Shown piece by piece: positions 14,789 to 21,675 of a stretch of 23,474 bases of DNA; position 1 is the first letter of the stretch; each line of letters begins with the position of its first letter. Location of the stretch: assembly GCA_947259235.1 (NCBI GenBank), contig CAMYLL010000004.1, positions 1 to 23,474 of the forward strand. The letters run 5' to 3'. The position numbers and the translations under genes were made by a program. The notes under the pieces were generated by a model. That model did not search any database, was not told where the DNA came from, and saw only the letters and a list, made by a program, of their open reading frames with translations. This DNA is from an uncultured Pseudodesulfovibrio sp. GTDB lineage: Bacteria; Desulfobacterota; Desulfovibrionia; Desulfovibrionales; Desulfovibrionaceae.

Positions 14789-15349
14789 ATGGACGAGAGC
14801 CGCGAAGCAGAAATAATACGCGAGGTGCTCCAGGGCGACGCCCGGGCCTTCGAGGCCCTGGTGCGCCGATACCAGGGGCCTGTCTATGCGCTCATGCTGC
14901 GCAGCTCGGGCAATGCCGATACCGCGGCCGATCTTGCCCAGGAGGCGTTTACCCGGGCCTATGCCCGGCTTGAGACCTTCTCGACGGGGAAGCGGTTCTT
15001 CCCCTGGCTGTACTCCCTGGCCCTCAATGTGTCGCGTGACTGGATGCGACGCGACGGCCGGGACTTCCATGTGTTCATGGACGATGCGTCGGTCATGGTG
15101 CGCGACGAGGACCGGGTCGACGAGCGGCAGTCCGTAGATGACCGCCTGGACGGGGCCAAGGCCTTTGCCCGGGTGATGGGTCTGGCCCCGAAATATCGGG
15201 AGGCGATGATCCTGCGCTTCAGGCACGATTGCTCCATGCAAGAAGTCGCCAAGGCGCTGGGGATCACGATCAGCGGCGCGAAGATGCGCGTCAGCCGGGG
15301 ACTGGAGATGGTTCGTTCCCATTTCAAGGAGGTGGACGATGACCAATGA
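14789..15349 (+). CDS. ECF (RpoE-like) RNA polymerase sigma factor
   Basis: Sigma-70-family factor of 186 residues with only regions 2 and 4. Region 2 (about 20-90) shows FEALVRRYQGPVYALML, DLAQEAFTRAYARL and FFPWLYSLALNVSRDWMRR. Region 4 (about 120-180) shows LAPKYREAMILRFRHDCSMQEVAKALGITISGAKMRVSRGLEMV, the helix-turn-helix that reads the -35 box. It directs polymerase to a small regulon, probably including its own gene and the lipoprotein gene at 16778, which share the promoter motif. The ribosome-binding site is weak (GGA about 11 nt upstream). Its end overlaps the next gene by 11 nt, the usual layout of a sigma/anti-sigma pair. Confidence 0.95.
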   Translation: MDESREAEIIREVLQGDARAFEALVRRYQGPVYALMLRSSGNADTAADLAQEAFTRAYARLETFSTGKRFFPWLYSLALNVSRDWMRRDGRDFHVFMDDASVMVRDEDRVDERQSVDDRLDGAKAFARVMGLAPKYREAMILRFRHDCSMQEVAKALGITISGAKMRVSRGLEMVRSHFKEVDDDQ

Positions 15350-15953
15350 CACCAACGGGCGCGCCCCGGGCAGATCCGCTCGCGACGACGCCCTGGACCG
15401 GATGATAGCCGAGGCCGTCAGGAACGCGCCCGAGGCGTCCCCGCCCGAGGGGTTCTCCGCCCGGGTCATGGCCGGGCTGCCGCCCATGCGTCCATCTGCC
15501 TGGCTTCGCCTGCGCCTGTGGCTGACCCGGCCGCGCTCGGTGACCTTCACCCCGGCCCGCGTCCTGCCTGTGCTGGCCGTAGCTGTTGTGCTACTGGCCG
15601 TGGGATTGTTCCTGCCCCAGGGAATGGATGGCCCCGGCGGATCGGCAACCCCGGACGGGCCGACCCTGTCCACCGTGCGGTTTGTCCTGGGCGACGAGGC
15701 GGCCACGGCGCGCACCGTGTCCGTCATCGGCTCGTTCAACGACTGGAAGGCCGTGGCCTCGGCCATGCGGTATGACTCCGATGCCGGGGTCTGGGTGCTT
15801 GAGGCCCAGCTGCCGCCGGGTGATCATGAATACATGTTTCTGGTGGACGGACGGCCCGTGGCCGACCCCGGGGCGCGGCTGACCCGCGACGACGGCTTCG
15901 GCAACACCAACGCCATACTCATAGTGAACGGACGTCATGAAGAGACGCTGTAG
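15339..15953 (+). CDS. Membrane anti-sigma factor candidate with extracytoplasmic AMPK/CBM48-type glycogen-binding domain
   Basis: A 204-residue single-pass protein. The cytoplasmic part (1-70) has PPEGFSARVMAGLPP, like the pre-membrane segment of many anti-sigma factors, but no zinc-anti-sigma HxxxCxxC motif. A transmembrane helix spans about 72-93. The exported part (about 111-196) reads as an early-set/CBM48 fold: VSVIGSFNDW (127-136), VWVLEAQLPPGDHEYMFLVDGRPVADPGA and a closing DDGFGNTNAILIV. AAGGAGG lies 6 nt before ATG 15339, inside the sigma gene. By position it should hold the sigma factor inactive until an envelope signal, perhaps a glucan or other polysaccharide, is sensed; the regulatory role is inferred. 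The alternative is a structural membrane protein co-expressed with the sigma factor. Confidence 0.8.
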   Translation: MTNDTNGRAPGRSARDDALDRMIAEAVRNAPEASPPEGFSARVMAGLPPMRPSAWLRLRLWLTRPRSVTFTPARVLPVLAVAVVLLAVGLFLPQGMDGPGGSATPDGPTLSTVRFVLGDEAATARTVSVIGSFNDWKAVASAMRYDSDAGVWVLEAQLPPGDHEYMFLVDGRPVADPGARLTRDDGFGNTNAILIVNGRHEETL

Positions 15954-16665
15954 CCTTATCCTGTTGGCCGTGTTCCTCACTCTGTGGACCGTCCGGCCTG
16001 CCGGGGCCAGCGGCGAGGCGGCCGAGGCCTGCGCTCCGTCTGCGGCCGTGGTCGGACAGGTCGAGCGCGGGGTGGCCGATCCAGCAGACGCCCGCGCTCT
16101 TCTCTCGCGCATCGAGGCCGCCTGTGCCGAAGGATTCCCTCCCGCGCCCTTCGAAGGCAAGGTGGCCGAGGGGCTGGCCAAGGGGGTGTCCCCGGCGCGC
16201 ATCGTTCGCACGCTGGACGCAAAGCTCGACGCCTTTCGGGATGGTGCGGTCGTGTTGCGTGACTGCGGGGCTCCCGTCTCACCTCAAATCCTCACGGTTC
16301 TTGGCGAGGGAATGTTCGGAGAGGCCCCGCCTGCCATGTTGCGCGATTATGTCTGCGCCTATGCCTCGCGGCAGGCCGGACCGTTCCTGACCGGGCTTGA
16401 GATGACCCTGCTCCTGCACCGCGCCGGGTTCGACTACGGGCTGACCCGGACCCTGCTCGACGCCGGGTTCGAGTCCGGCTCGCTCGCCCCGCCGTGGCGG
16501 TATTTCGTGCGCGTGGTGCTGGTGGCCAGGCAGCGCGGGGTGACCGATGAGACGGTGACGCGGACCGCCATCGACGTGGCGCGCGGCGGCGGCTCGCCGT
16601 CGGATGTCTCGGCCCGGCTGGGCTTCACCGACCGCGACCTGAGCGGCCGCAGCCTCGACAGGTAG
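15937..16665 (+). CDS. Exported alpha-helical protein of unknown function
   Basis: Not recognised. The 242-residue product has a clear Sec signal peptide (MKRRC, hydrophobic run 7-18, likely cleavage after AGA near residue 24). The mature part looks mainly helical and holds four cysteines (about 32, 63, 109 and 139), which could form disulfides in the periplasm. Short segments of the form EGLAKGVSPARIVRTL and VARGGGSPSDVSARLGF suggest small helical repeats. Its start lies 17 nt inside the anti-sigma candidate gene, so the two are translationally coupled and the three-gene set (sigma, anti-sigma candidate, exported protein) is one operon. A role in signal sensing or in the response regulated by the sigma factor is likely but unproven. 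Confidence 0.75.
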   Translation: MKRRCSLILLAVFLTLWTVRPAGASGEAAEACAPSAAVVGQVERGVADPADARALLSRIEAACAEGFPPAPFEGKVAEGLAKGVSPARIVRTLDAKLDAFRDGAVVLRDCGAPVSPQILTVLGEGMFGEAPPAMLRDYVCAYASRQAGPFLTGLEMTLLLHRAGFDYGLTRTLLDAGFESGSLAPPWRYFVRVVLVARQRGVTDETVTRTAIDVARGGGSPSDVSARLGFTDRDLSGRSLDR

Positions 16666-16699
16666 CCCGCGCCGGTAAAGAAACATTTCACCCCGTTTT

Positions 16700-16729
16700 T
16701 GTGACCTTGCCCGATGCGCGGCCGTATAT
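16700..16729 (+). promoter_or_regulatory. ECF-type promoter upstream of the TPR lipoprotein gene (copy 2)
   Basis: TGTGACC (16700-16706), 16 nt, then CGTATAT (16723-16729), identical in both blocks and in spacing to the site at 14710-14739. It lies about 50 nt before GTG 16778, the same distance as copy 1 from its gene. Confidence 0.65.
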
Positions 16730-16777
16730 CTTGGCAAGGACGGTGTTGTTCGCGAACCAAACCCATGGGAGTCCTGC

Positions 16778-17740
16778 GTGAAGAAAGTCGTTATTGCAGC
16801 GTTGGCCGTGTCGGTCATTGTTTTGGCCGGGTGCGCCAAGGTTGTTGGGCCATACTACCTTGAGCATGAAGAATATCAGGACGGGATAGAAATACTGAGC
16901 CAACAGCTCAACGAGAATCCCGAGGACGCTTCGGCGGCGTACTATCTGGGCCGGTACTACCTGGCGCTGAACAAGCCGGAAGCAGCCCTGCCCTACCTGA
17001 ATCTGGCCACGGCACTGGAGCCCGGAAACGCCGACTACATGTTCTGGAAGGGCGTGAACCGCTGGGCGCTGCTCGACTTCGAGGGCGAGCAGGCCGCCTA
17101 CCTCGAAGCGCACCGGCTTGACCCGGAGCATATCTCTGCCAACCTGTACCTCGGCCATGGATACCTGGACAGGAAGCAGTGGGCAAAGGCCCTGGCCCGT
17201 TACGACACCGTCATAGAACTGGACAGATATAACCCCGAGGCGCTCTACAACCGGAGCGTGGCCCTGCACGGGCTCGGAAATAATACGGAGGAGGTTGCGG
17301 CGCTCAGGACGTTCCTTGAGTACTATCCCGACGGGATGCTGGCCCTGGAGGCCACCGAACGACTCAATCTGCAAGGGGACTTCACTTACCGCAACTTCAT
17401 CATCGGAAACCGCAACGTCACGCTCAGTAGCATGGCGTTCAAACCCGGAACGGACGAACTGGACATGGACAGCAAGGAATCACTGCACGTCGTGGCGGCC
17501 ATGATGGAGACCAACGACGCCCTCGCGCTCCACGTGGTCGGCTATGTGGACGGCGATGCCGCCAGGGCCAGGAGCCGCGCGCGAGCGGTGCGGGACTACA
17601 TCCTTTCCGGTCATCCCAACCTCGACCCGGCGCGGCTGCCCCTGAGCTGGTTCGCGACGGCGGAAACCATGGAGGTGGGCGCGTCGCGCTTCACGCTCCC
17701 GGAATCGGTGCAATTCATTACGGTGGTTCCGCAACCTTAG
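16778..17740 (+). CDS. TPR lipoprotein with a C-terminal OmpA-like domain
   Basis: A 320-residue lipoprotein: the signal peptide ends in LAGC (Cys19), and the next residue is Ala, so outer-membrane sorting is likely. Residues about 25-185 hold tetratricopeptide repeats (for example DASAAYYLGRYYLALNKPEAALPYL, and AALPYLNLATALEPGNADYMF). Residues about 208-318 resemble an OmpA C-terminal fold: MAFKPGTDELDMDSKESLHVVA, LHVVGYVDGDAARARSRARAVRDYI, which in family members binds peptidoglycan. The usual NxxLSxxRA signature is altered to DGDAARARSRARA, so peptidoglycan binding is uncertain. The start is GTG 16778 with GGGAG upstream. It is probably transcribed from the ECF-type promoter at 16700, together with the next gene 14 nt downstream. 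Confidence 0.88.
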   Translation: MKKVVIAALAVSVIVLAGCAKVVGPYYLEHEEYQDGIEILSQQLNENPEDASAAYYLGRYYLALNKPEAALPYLNLATALEPGNADYMFWKGVNRWALLDFEGEQAAYLEAHRLDPEHISANLYLGHGYLDRKQWAKALARYDTVIELDRYNPEALYNRSVALHGLGNNTEEVAALRTFLEYYPDGMLALEATERLNLQGDFTYRNFIIGNRNVTLSSMAFKPGTDELDMDSKESLHVVAAMMETNDALALHVVGYVDGDAARARSRARAVRDYILSGHPNLDPARLPLSWFATAETMEVGASRFTLPESVQFITVVPQP

Positions 17741-17753
17741 AAGGAGAAGGAAC

Positions 17754-18662
17754 ATGCAGTTGATAAGAAATATACAGAGCTGGTTGGTGCTTGTGATGCT
17801 GGCAACCCTGTTGGCCGCGCCCATGGCCCTGGCCCAGGAGGAGACGGCCGCCGACGAGACCGCTCCGGCAACGGAGACGACCACGGCGGACGAGACCGCC
17901 CCTGCGGCGGAAACGACCACAGCGGACGAGACCGAAGCTCCGGCCATGACCAGTCCCGCCCAGGCCGCCAAGGCCGAGGCGCTGGCTGAAGCCGCCGCGT
18001 CCGTGTCCGCGGAGGCCGTGGCCGAGGCGGAAGCGTCGGTGGCGGAGGCGGAGGCCTCGGTGGCGGAAGCCGCCGCAGCGGTCGCCGCAGCAAAGGAAGC
18101 GGCCGATGAAGCCGCCATCGCCGCAGCCGAGGCCGATCTGGCCGAGGCCGAGGCAGGGCTGGCGTCCGCCCGGGAAGCCGCCGATGCGGCAGTGGCCGAT
18201 GCGTCGTCAGTCGATGCGGCCGCCGTCAGCTCCATGCGGGCAGCGGGCATGGGCTGGGGCGAGATCGCTCATGAACTGGGCGTTCATCCCAGCACACTGG
18301 GCCTGGGGCACAAGAACCGCGAGCGGGCCGCAGTGGCCAGCATGGGCGTGGGGAAGGAACGGGCCGCGGTGGCCTCCGCTCCCGGCTTCGGCAAGTCCAA
18401 TTCGCGTGACGTCAAGACCGGTGTCGCCAAGACGCCCGGTGTGGCTGCCGGCCAGGGCGAGAAGTCCGTGGGCCTGAGCCGCGCTTCGTCCAAGGCCAAG
18501 AGCGGGGCCAAGGGGTCCGAGTCCTCCAACAGCGCCTCCGCCTCCGGCGGCCGTGGCAACAGCGGCAACAGTGGCAAGGGCGGCGGCAACAGCGGCGGCA
18601 ACGGCAAGGGCGGCGGCAACGGCGGCGGTAACGGCAAGGGCGGCGGCAACGGCAAGAACTAG
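17754..18662 (+). CDS. Exported low-complexity Ala/Glu-rich protein with a Gly/Asn/Lys tail
   Basis: Not assignable to a function. The 302-residue product has a Sec signal peptide (cleavage likely after ALA at 27), then DETAPATETTTA-type 12-residue repeats (34-60), a long Ala/Glu coiled-coil-like stretch (about 68-150), a compact segment MRAAGMGWGEIAHELGVHPSTLGLGHK (161-187), a basic Ser/Lys/Ala region, and a Gly/Asn/Ser/Lys tail (about 264-302). The compact segment looks like a helix-turn-helix, which is odd in an exported protein; similar short motifs occur in exported low-complexity proteins of proteobacteria. GAAGGAGAAGG precedes ATG 17754. It follows the lipoprotein by 14 nt and ends before a strong terminator, so it is probably the last gene of the ECF-controlled unit. 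A cell-envelope or matrix structural role is a guess. Confidence 0.8.
   Translation: MQLIRNIQSWLVLVMLATLLAAPMALAQEETAADETAPATETTTADETAPAAETTTADETEAPAMTSPAQAAKAEALAEAAASVSAEAVAEAEASVAEAEASVAEAAAAVAAAKEAADEAAIAAAEADLAEAEAGLASAREAADAAVADASSVDAAAVSSMRAAGMGWGEIAHELGVHPSTLGLGHKNRERAAVASMGVGKERAAVASAPGFGKSNSRDVKTGVAKTPGVAAGQGEKSVGLSRASSKAKSGAKGSESSNSASASGGRGNSGNSGKGGGNSGGNGKGGGNGGGNGKGGGNGKN
17853..17932 (+). repeat. 36-nt tandem repeat encoding DETAPA(T/A)ETTTA
   Basis: Two full units (17853-17888 and 17889-17924) and the first 8 nt of a third (from 17925) encode the 12-residue repeat after the signal peptide. The copies differ at a few mainly silent positions. Confidence 0.8.
18558..18659 (+). 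repeat. Gly/Asn/Lys-coding repeat tract at the 3' end of the Ala/Glu-rich gene
   Basis: Near-identical units built from AACGGCAAGGGCGGCGGC encode NGKGGG blocks, with a period close to 30 nt where an NGGG or NSGG block intervenes. The tract is prone to slippage and may vary in length between strains. Confidence 0.8.
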
Positions 18663-18691
18663 CGGTTATCGCCCGGACCATGAATGATCAC

Positions 18692-18725
18692 GATGGAGTC
18701 GCCTGATGGCGGCTCCATCTTTTTT
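18692..18725 (+). terminator. Rho-independent terminator of the lipoprotein/Ala-Glu-rich unit
   Basis: A 12-bp stem (18692-18703 with 18708-18719, one T-G wobble) with a TGAT loop is followed by six T. It begins 29 nt after the stop codon at 18662. Confidence 0.93.
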
Positions 18726-18758
18726 GGTAGAAGCCACACCCTGAGTCCCTTGAAGACC

Positions 18759-18788
18759 GGGGCGTGGCCCCCTGCGGCGTGAGGGGCC
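18759..18788 (+). other. Overlapping alternative hairpins upstream of the HD-GYP gene
   Basis: GGGGC (18759-18763) can pair with GCCCC (18767-18771), or GGCCCC (18766-18771) can pair with GGGGCC (18783-18788); the two stems exclude each other because they share 18767-18771. It could be a leader switch or only a by-product of high GC content. Confidence 0.3.
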
Positions 18789-18839
18789 GAGCCATGGGCG
18801 GCGTCAGGTCTCTTCCAAAAACCGGGCAACGGCTGTAGG

Positions 18840-19937
18840 GTGGCTGAAAGTGTACCAGCAACCCCGGACCTGAAACAGCAAGCACCCATGCCCGAACAGC
18901 CGCCGTCCATCCTCTCGGAGACCTATCTCCAGATCAGCCCCAACATTTTGGAGAGCTTTCCCAGGTTTCGCCCGCCAGTGGACCTTTATCTGTATGACGA
19001 GGCAGTGGGACGGGTCGGGCTGACCCACCGGGCCGGGGCCAGGCTGGGCAACGAGGCCCAGGCGCGGGTGGCGGCCCATGCCGAGGCGGGACGGCTCTTC
19101 CTGCTGCGCGACGACTATCTCATCTACGCCGAGCACCTGAGCCGCAAGCTCGGGCTGGTGCTGGTGGAGGACGGCCTGCGTCCCCAGGAGGTGGCCGAGA
19201 TATTCTTCCTCGCCTTCCGCGACCGCGTGGCCGGGTTTTATGACCAGCCCAAGAAGGAGCCGCTGGCCCGGCTGCGTGACGATCTTTCAATCCTGGCCGA
19301 ATATGTATGGGCCGATCCCTGCCGGGTGGAGTTTCTGACCGGCACGCTGCACAAGGACTATGACCTGGCTGTCCACGCCGTGAACTCCATGTTCATCGGC
19401 CTGGCGCTTTATGCCATGCTCTCGGACGAAAAGATGACGCGGCTGTCACTGGTCGGTCTGTCTCTGGGGCTGATTCTGCACGATCTCGGCATGACCAATG
19501 TGCCCCGGTTCATCACCGACAAGGAGCAGTACCTCGTCCGCCGCGACCGCGAATCCATCCGCAAACACGTGGAGGCCGGGCTGCGCAAGCTGGACCGGTT
19601 GGGCGTGGGGGAGCCGGTGGTGCGCCAGTGTCTTGAGGAACACCACGAGCGGCTTGACGGCTCGGGTTATCCCCGTGGGATTCGGGGTGATGCCATCTCT
19701 CTGCCGGGGCGGCTGTGCGCCGTTGCGGATTCCTTTTCGGCCATGATCGGTCGGCGGCCTTATCGCGACGCCACGATGCTGGAACAGGCCGCGGCGACCC
19801 TTGTGCATGACGTCGAGCGGTATGACCGGCGGCTCACGGGCCTTCTGGCCGTGCTCATAGCCGAGGGGATTCCCTCATGCCGGGCTCACGATGCGGCGGA
19901 CGAAGGCGCATCCTCCCCGGAAGGCGGCGACTCTTAG
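18840..19937 (+). CDS. HD-GYP domain protein (cyclic di-GMP phosphodiesterase candidate)
   Basis: A 365-residue cytoplasmic protein with no transmembrane helix. The C-terminal HD-GYP domain (about 170-350) has all expected metal and substrate residues: His179, HD at 214-215 (HDLGM), His243 with Gly247, HHE at 268-270 and DGSGYPRG at 273-280, then LCAVADSFSAM. It is therefore likely to hydrolyse cyclic di-GMP. Residues about 40-165 form an N-terminal helical region (RPPVDLYLYDEAVGRV, AEAGRLFLLRDDYLIYAEHL) that is probably a sensor or partner domain rather than the common DUF3391. The start is uncertain: GTG 18840 gives the longest frame, ATG 18888 (codon 17) is an alternative, and neither has a strong ribosome-binding site. 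It converges on the thioesterase gene with a 37-nt gap. Confidence 0.9.
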   Translation: MAESVPATPDLKQQAPMPEQPPSILSETYLQISPNILESFPRFRPPVDLYLYDEAVGRVGLTHRAGARLGNEAQARVAAHAEAGRLFLLRDDYLIYAEHLSRKLGLVLVEDGLRPQEVAEIFFLAFRDRVAGFYDQPKKEPLARLRDDLSILAEYVWADPCRVEFLTGTLHKDYDLAVHAVNSMFIGLALYAMLSDEKMTRLSLVGLSLGLILHDLGMTNVPRFITDKEQYLVRRDRESIRKHVEAGLRKLDRLGVGEPVVRQCLEEHHERLDGSGYPRGIRGDAISLPGRLCAVADSFSAMIGRRPYRDATMLEQAAATLVHDVERYDRRLTGLLAVLIAEGIPSCRAHDAADEGASSPEGGDS

Positions 19938-19974
19938 AGGGCCCCTATCGCGTGGCCGGATGGTCCATGGGGCG

Positions 19975-20736
19975 TCAGCGGGGCTGCCACCAGGAGCGCA
20001 TGCGGGCGATCTCCCGCTCGTCGGTGGTGCGGGTGAGCCGGTGGAGCATGGTGGGCGCGGGGCCGTCCGGGGCGTCCGGGGTGCAGGCGCAGACATAGGT
20101 GTCACCCGTAAAGGATTCACTTCTGAACTGGATATCCAGCCCCATGCAGCGATTGGCCTCGTCCCAGTCCCGGGGCACGGCCTCAAGGCAGAATTCGGTA
20201 TAGCGGACATTGTTGACGTGGCCGTTGATGTCCATGTCGGCCCGCCGGGCTGTCAGGGGGGTCTCGTGGTCTCCGCCCTTGAGCCGGGCCACGGACTTGG
20301 CCGGGAAGACCAGGGCGCGCTCCACGTCGGGGATGAACCGTTCGTTGAGGACTTCGGACGGCGGCTCGGGGCGGTGGGTTTTTGCGTTCATGGTTACCCA
20401 GGCGGTGGTGGCGCGCCCCATGGGGCCGTCCTGGTCGCTGATGAGAAAATCGCGGGTGGCGACCAGCCGTTCGTTGCCCGAGGGCCAGGTCCGCACCGTG
20501 ACGGTCCCGCCGTATTCGGGCAGCCGGTCCATCATCACGTGGAGCCGGGCCAGCAGCCAGAGGTGGCCGCTGGTCTCCAGGTCGCGGTAGCCGAAGCCCA
20601 GGGAGTCCGCGTGGCAGGAGGCGATATCCTGCAACTGGTTGCAGATGGTCGTGATGGGAGCCTGGCCGCCGGGGCGCGGCTCGTAGGAGCGGATGGGGTA
20701 GGTCTGTTCGAGCAGGAGTTCAGAATTAGTTGTCAT
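19975..20736 (-). CDS. Acyl-ACP thioesterase (FatA/FatB family)
   Basis: A 253-residue double-hotdog thioesterase that releases free fatty acids from acyl carrier protein. The first hotdog (about 5-150) has the long helix segment LQDIASCHADSLGFG and WLLARLHVMMDRLPEYGGTVTVRTWPSGNERLVATRDFLI, typical of bacterial and plant acyl-ACP thioesterases. The second contains ADMDINGHVNNVRYTEFCLE, the conserved D-x-N-x-H-x-NN-x-x-Y stretch with catalytic Asn and His. Chain-length preference cannot be read. No good ribosome-binding site precedes ATG 20736; instead a small hairpin abuts the start codon (20739-20752). It lies 55 nt downstream of the solute-binding protein gene and could be co-transcribed with it. 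Confidence 0.92.
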   Translation of the reverse strand: MTTNSELLLEQTYPIRSYEPRPGGQAPITTICNQLQDIASCHADSLGFGYRDLETSGHLWLLARLHVMMDRLPEYGGTVTVRTWPSGNERLVATRDFLISDQDGPMGRATTAWVTMNAKTHRPEPPSEVLNERFIPDVERALVFPAKSVARLKGGDHETPLTARRADMDINGHVNNVRYTEFCLEAVPRDWDEANRCMGLDIQFRSESFTGDTYVCACTPDAPDGPAPTMLHRLTRTTDEREIARMRSWWQPR

Positions 20737-20738
20737 AG

Positions 20739-20761
20739 CAACGATCTCGTTGTTTTTTTTT
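20739..20761 (+). terminator. Hairpin with T9 tract (plus-strand reading) at the thioesterase start
   Basis: CAACG (20739-20743), loop ATCT, CGTTG (20748-20752), then nine T in a row (20753-20761). On the plus strand it is terminator-shaped but weak (5 bp) and no plus-strand gene ends here. On the minus strand an A9 tract precedes the hairpin, which ends 2 nt before the ATG and could limit ribosome access. Confidence 0.35.
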
Positions 20762-20791
20762 GATGGGGAGGGTTGTGGAGCGGTTCGTTTC

Positions 20792-21571
20792 CTAGATGTA
20801 GCCGAGGATGATCTTGCGGGTCACGCCCTGGTCCATGGCCTCGCCCTGAACATCCGCGAAGCGCGCCATGAGGGCGGCGGCGTCCGGATAGTCGGCCCGA
20901 AGGCCGAAGTGGAAGCTCGACGGCTCGCCCACGGGCAGCTCGCGGGCATGGATGCGCGGCTTGAGCCCGGCCCGGCCGATGGCATACATGGCCGCCAATC
21001 CGTTGCCCACGAAGACGTCTGCCTCGTTGCGGGCGATCATGTCCAGGGCCTGGTTCAAGGTGTCCACGTAGATGATGGGATGACTGGCGGGGAAGGTCTT
21101 GCGCGCCCAGCCGTTGCCCTTGTAGTCCACCTGGCGCAGGGGCTGAAGGTCCTTCAGAGTGGCCACGGCGTTGATCTCCGCCAGGCGCGGGTTGTCCACG
21201 GCGCAGAAGATGGAGGGCAGGCTTTCCACCAGCGGCTCCTCGGCGAACAGGAGATACTGCCTGCGCGCGTCCGTGGGGTTGGTGCACAGGGTGTCGCCCT
21301 TGTCCTCGCTGACCAGGGCCTGGGCCTGGGGCCAGTCATACCCTTTGTGATGGAGGGCAAAGCCCATGCGTCTGCCCAGCAGCTCGTCCAGGCAGTCCAC
21401 GAGGATGCCGGTCATGACGCCGTCGCGCTGCATGGAGTAGGGAGGGAAGGACGCGTTCCAGTTGCAGACCATGGCCTGGCGGCCGGTCAGGGCGATGGTG
21501 GGGGCGAGGGCCACGGCGGCCGAAGCCGTGCCGAGCATTGTCAGGGCCTGTCTGCGGGAGAGCATGGTCAT
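20792..21571 (-). CDS. Periplasmic solute-binding protein, family 3 type
   Basis: A 259-residue exported protein. The N-terminus MLSRRQALTMLGTASAAVALAP has a twin-arginine-like SRRxxL followed by a hydrophobic stretch, so Tat or Sec export is likely. The mature part follows the SBP_bac_3 plan: WNASFPPYSMQRDGVMTGILVDCLDELLGRR (N-lobe ligand loop), a domain crossover near TLCTNPTDARRQYLLFAEEPL, and NQALDMIARNEADVFVGNGLAAMYAI in the C-lobe. No permease or ATPase gene lies nearby, so it may be an orphan receptor or serve a transporter encoded elsewhere. AGGTG precedes ATG 21571; ATG at codon 3 is an alternative start. A good promoter lies at 21607-21635. Confidence 0.88.
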   Translation of the reverse strand: MTMLSRRQALTMLGTASAAVALAPTIALTGRQAMVCNWNASFPPYSMQRDGVMTGILVDCLDELLGRRMGFALHHKGYDWPQAQALVSEDKGDTLCTNPTDARRQYLLFAEEPLVESLPSIFCAVDNPRLAEINAVATLKDLQPLRQVDYKGNGWARKTFPASHPIIYVDTLNQALDMIARNEADVFVGNGLAAMYAIGRAGLKPRIHARELPVGEPSSFHFGLRADYPDAAALMARFADVQGEAMDQGVTRKIILGYI

Positions 21572-21606
21572 GGTACACCTGCGCTGAATTGTGATGGTTC
21601 GCCGGG

Positions 21607-21635
21607 ACTATAGGCTGTGGCGCGACTTATTGCAA
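21607..21635 (-). promoter_or_regulatory. Sigma-70 promoter of the solute-binding protein gene
   Basis: On the minus strand, TTGCAA (21630-21635) and TATAGT (21607-21612, five of six) are separated by exactly 17 nt, about 35 nt before the start codon. Confidence 0.65.
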
Positions 21636-21675
21636 CACGCCGGGGCCGGGCGGCATCGTTTCGGCGCTTGACGGC

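Noticed and set aside
17853..18659. CRISPR-like repeats
   Set aside because: The repeats are in frame, encode low-complexity protein segments and have no unique spacers.
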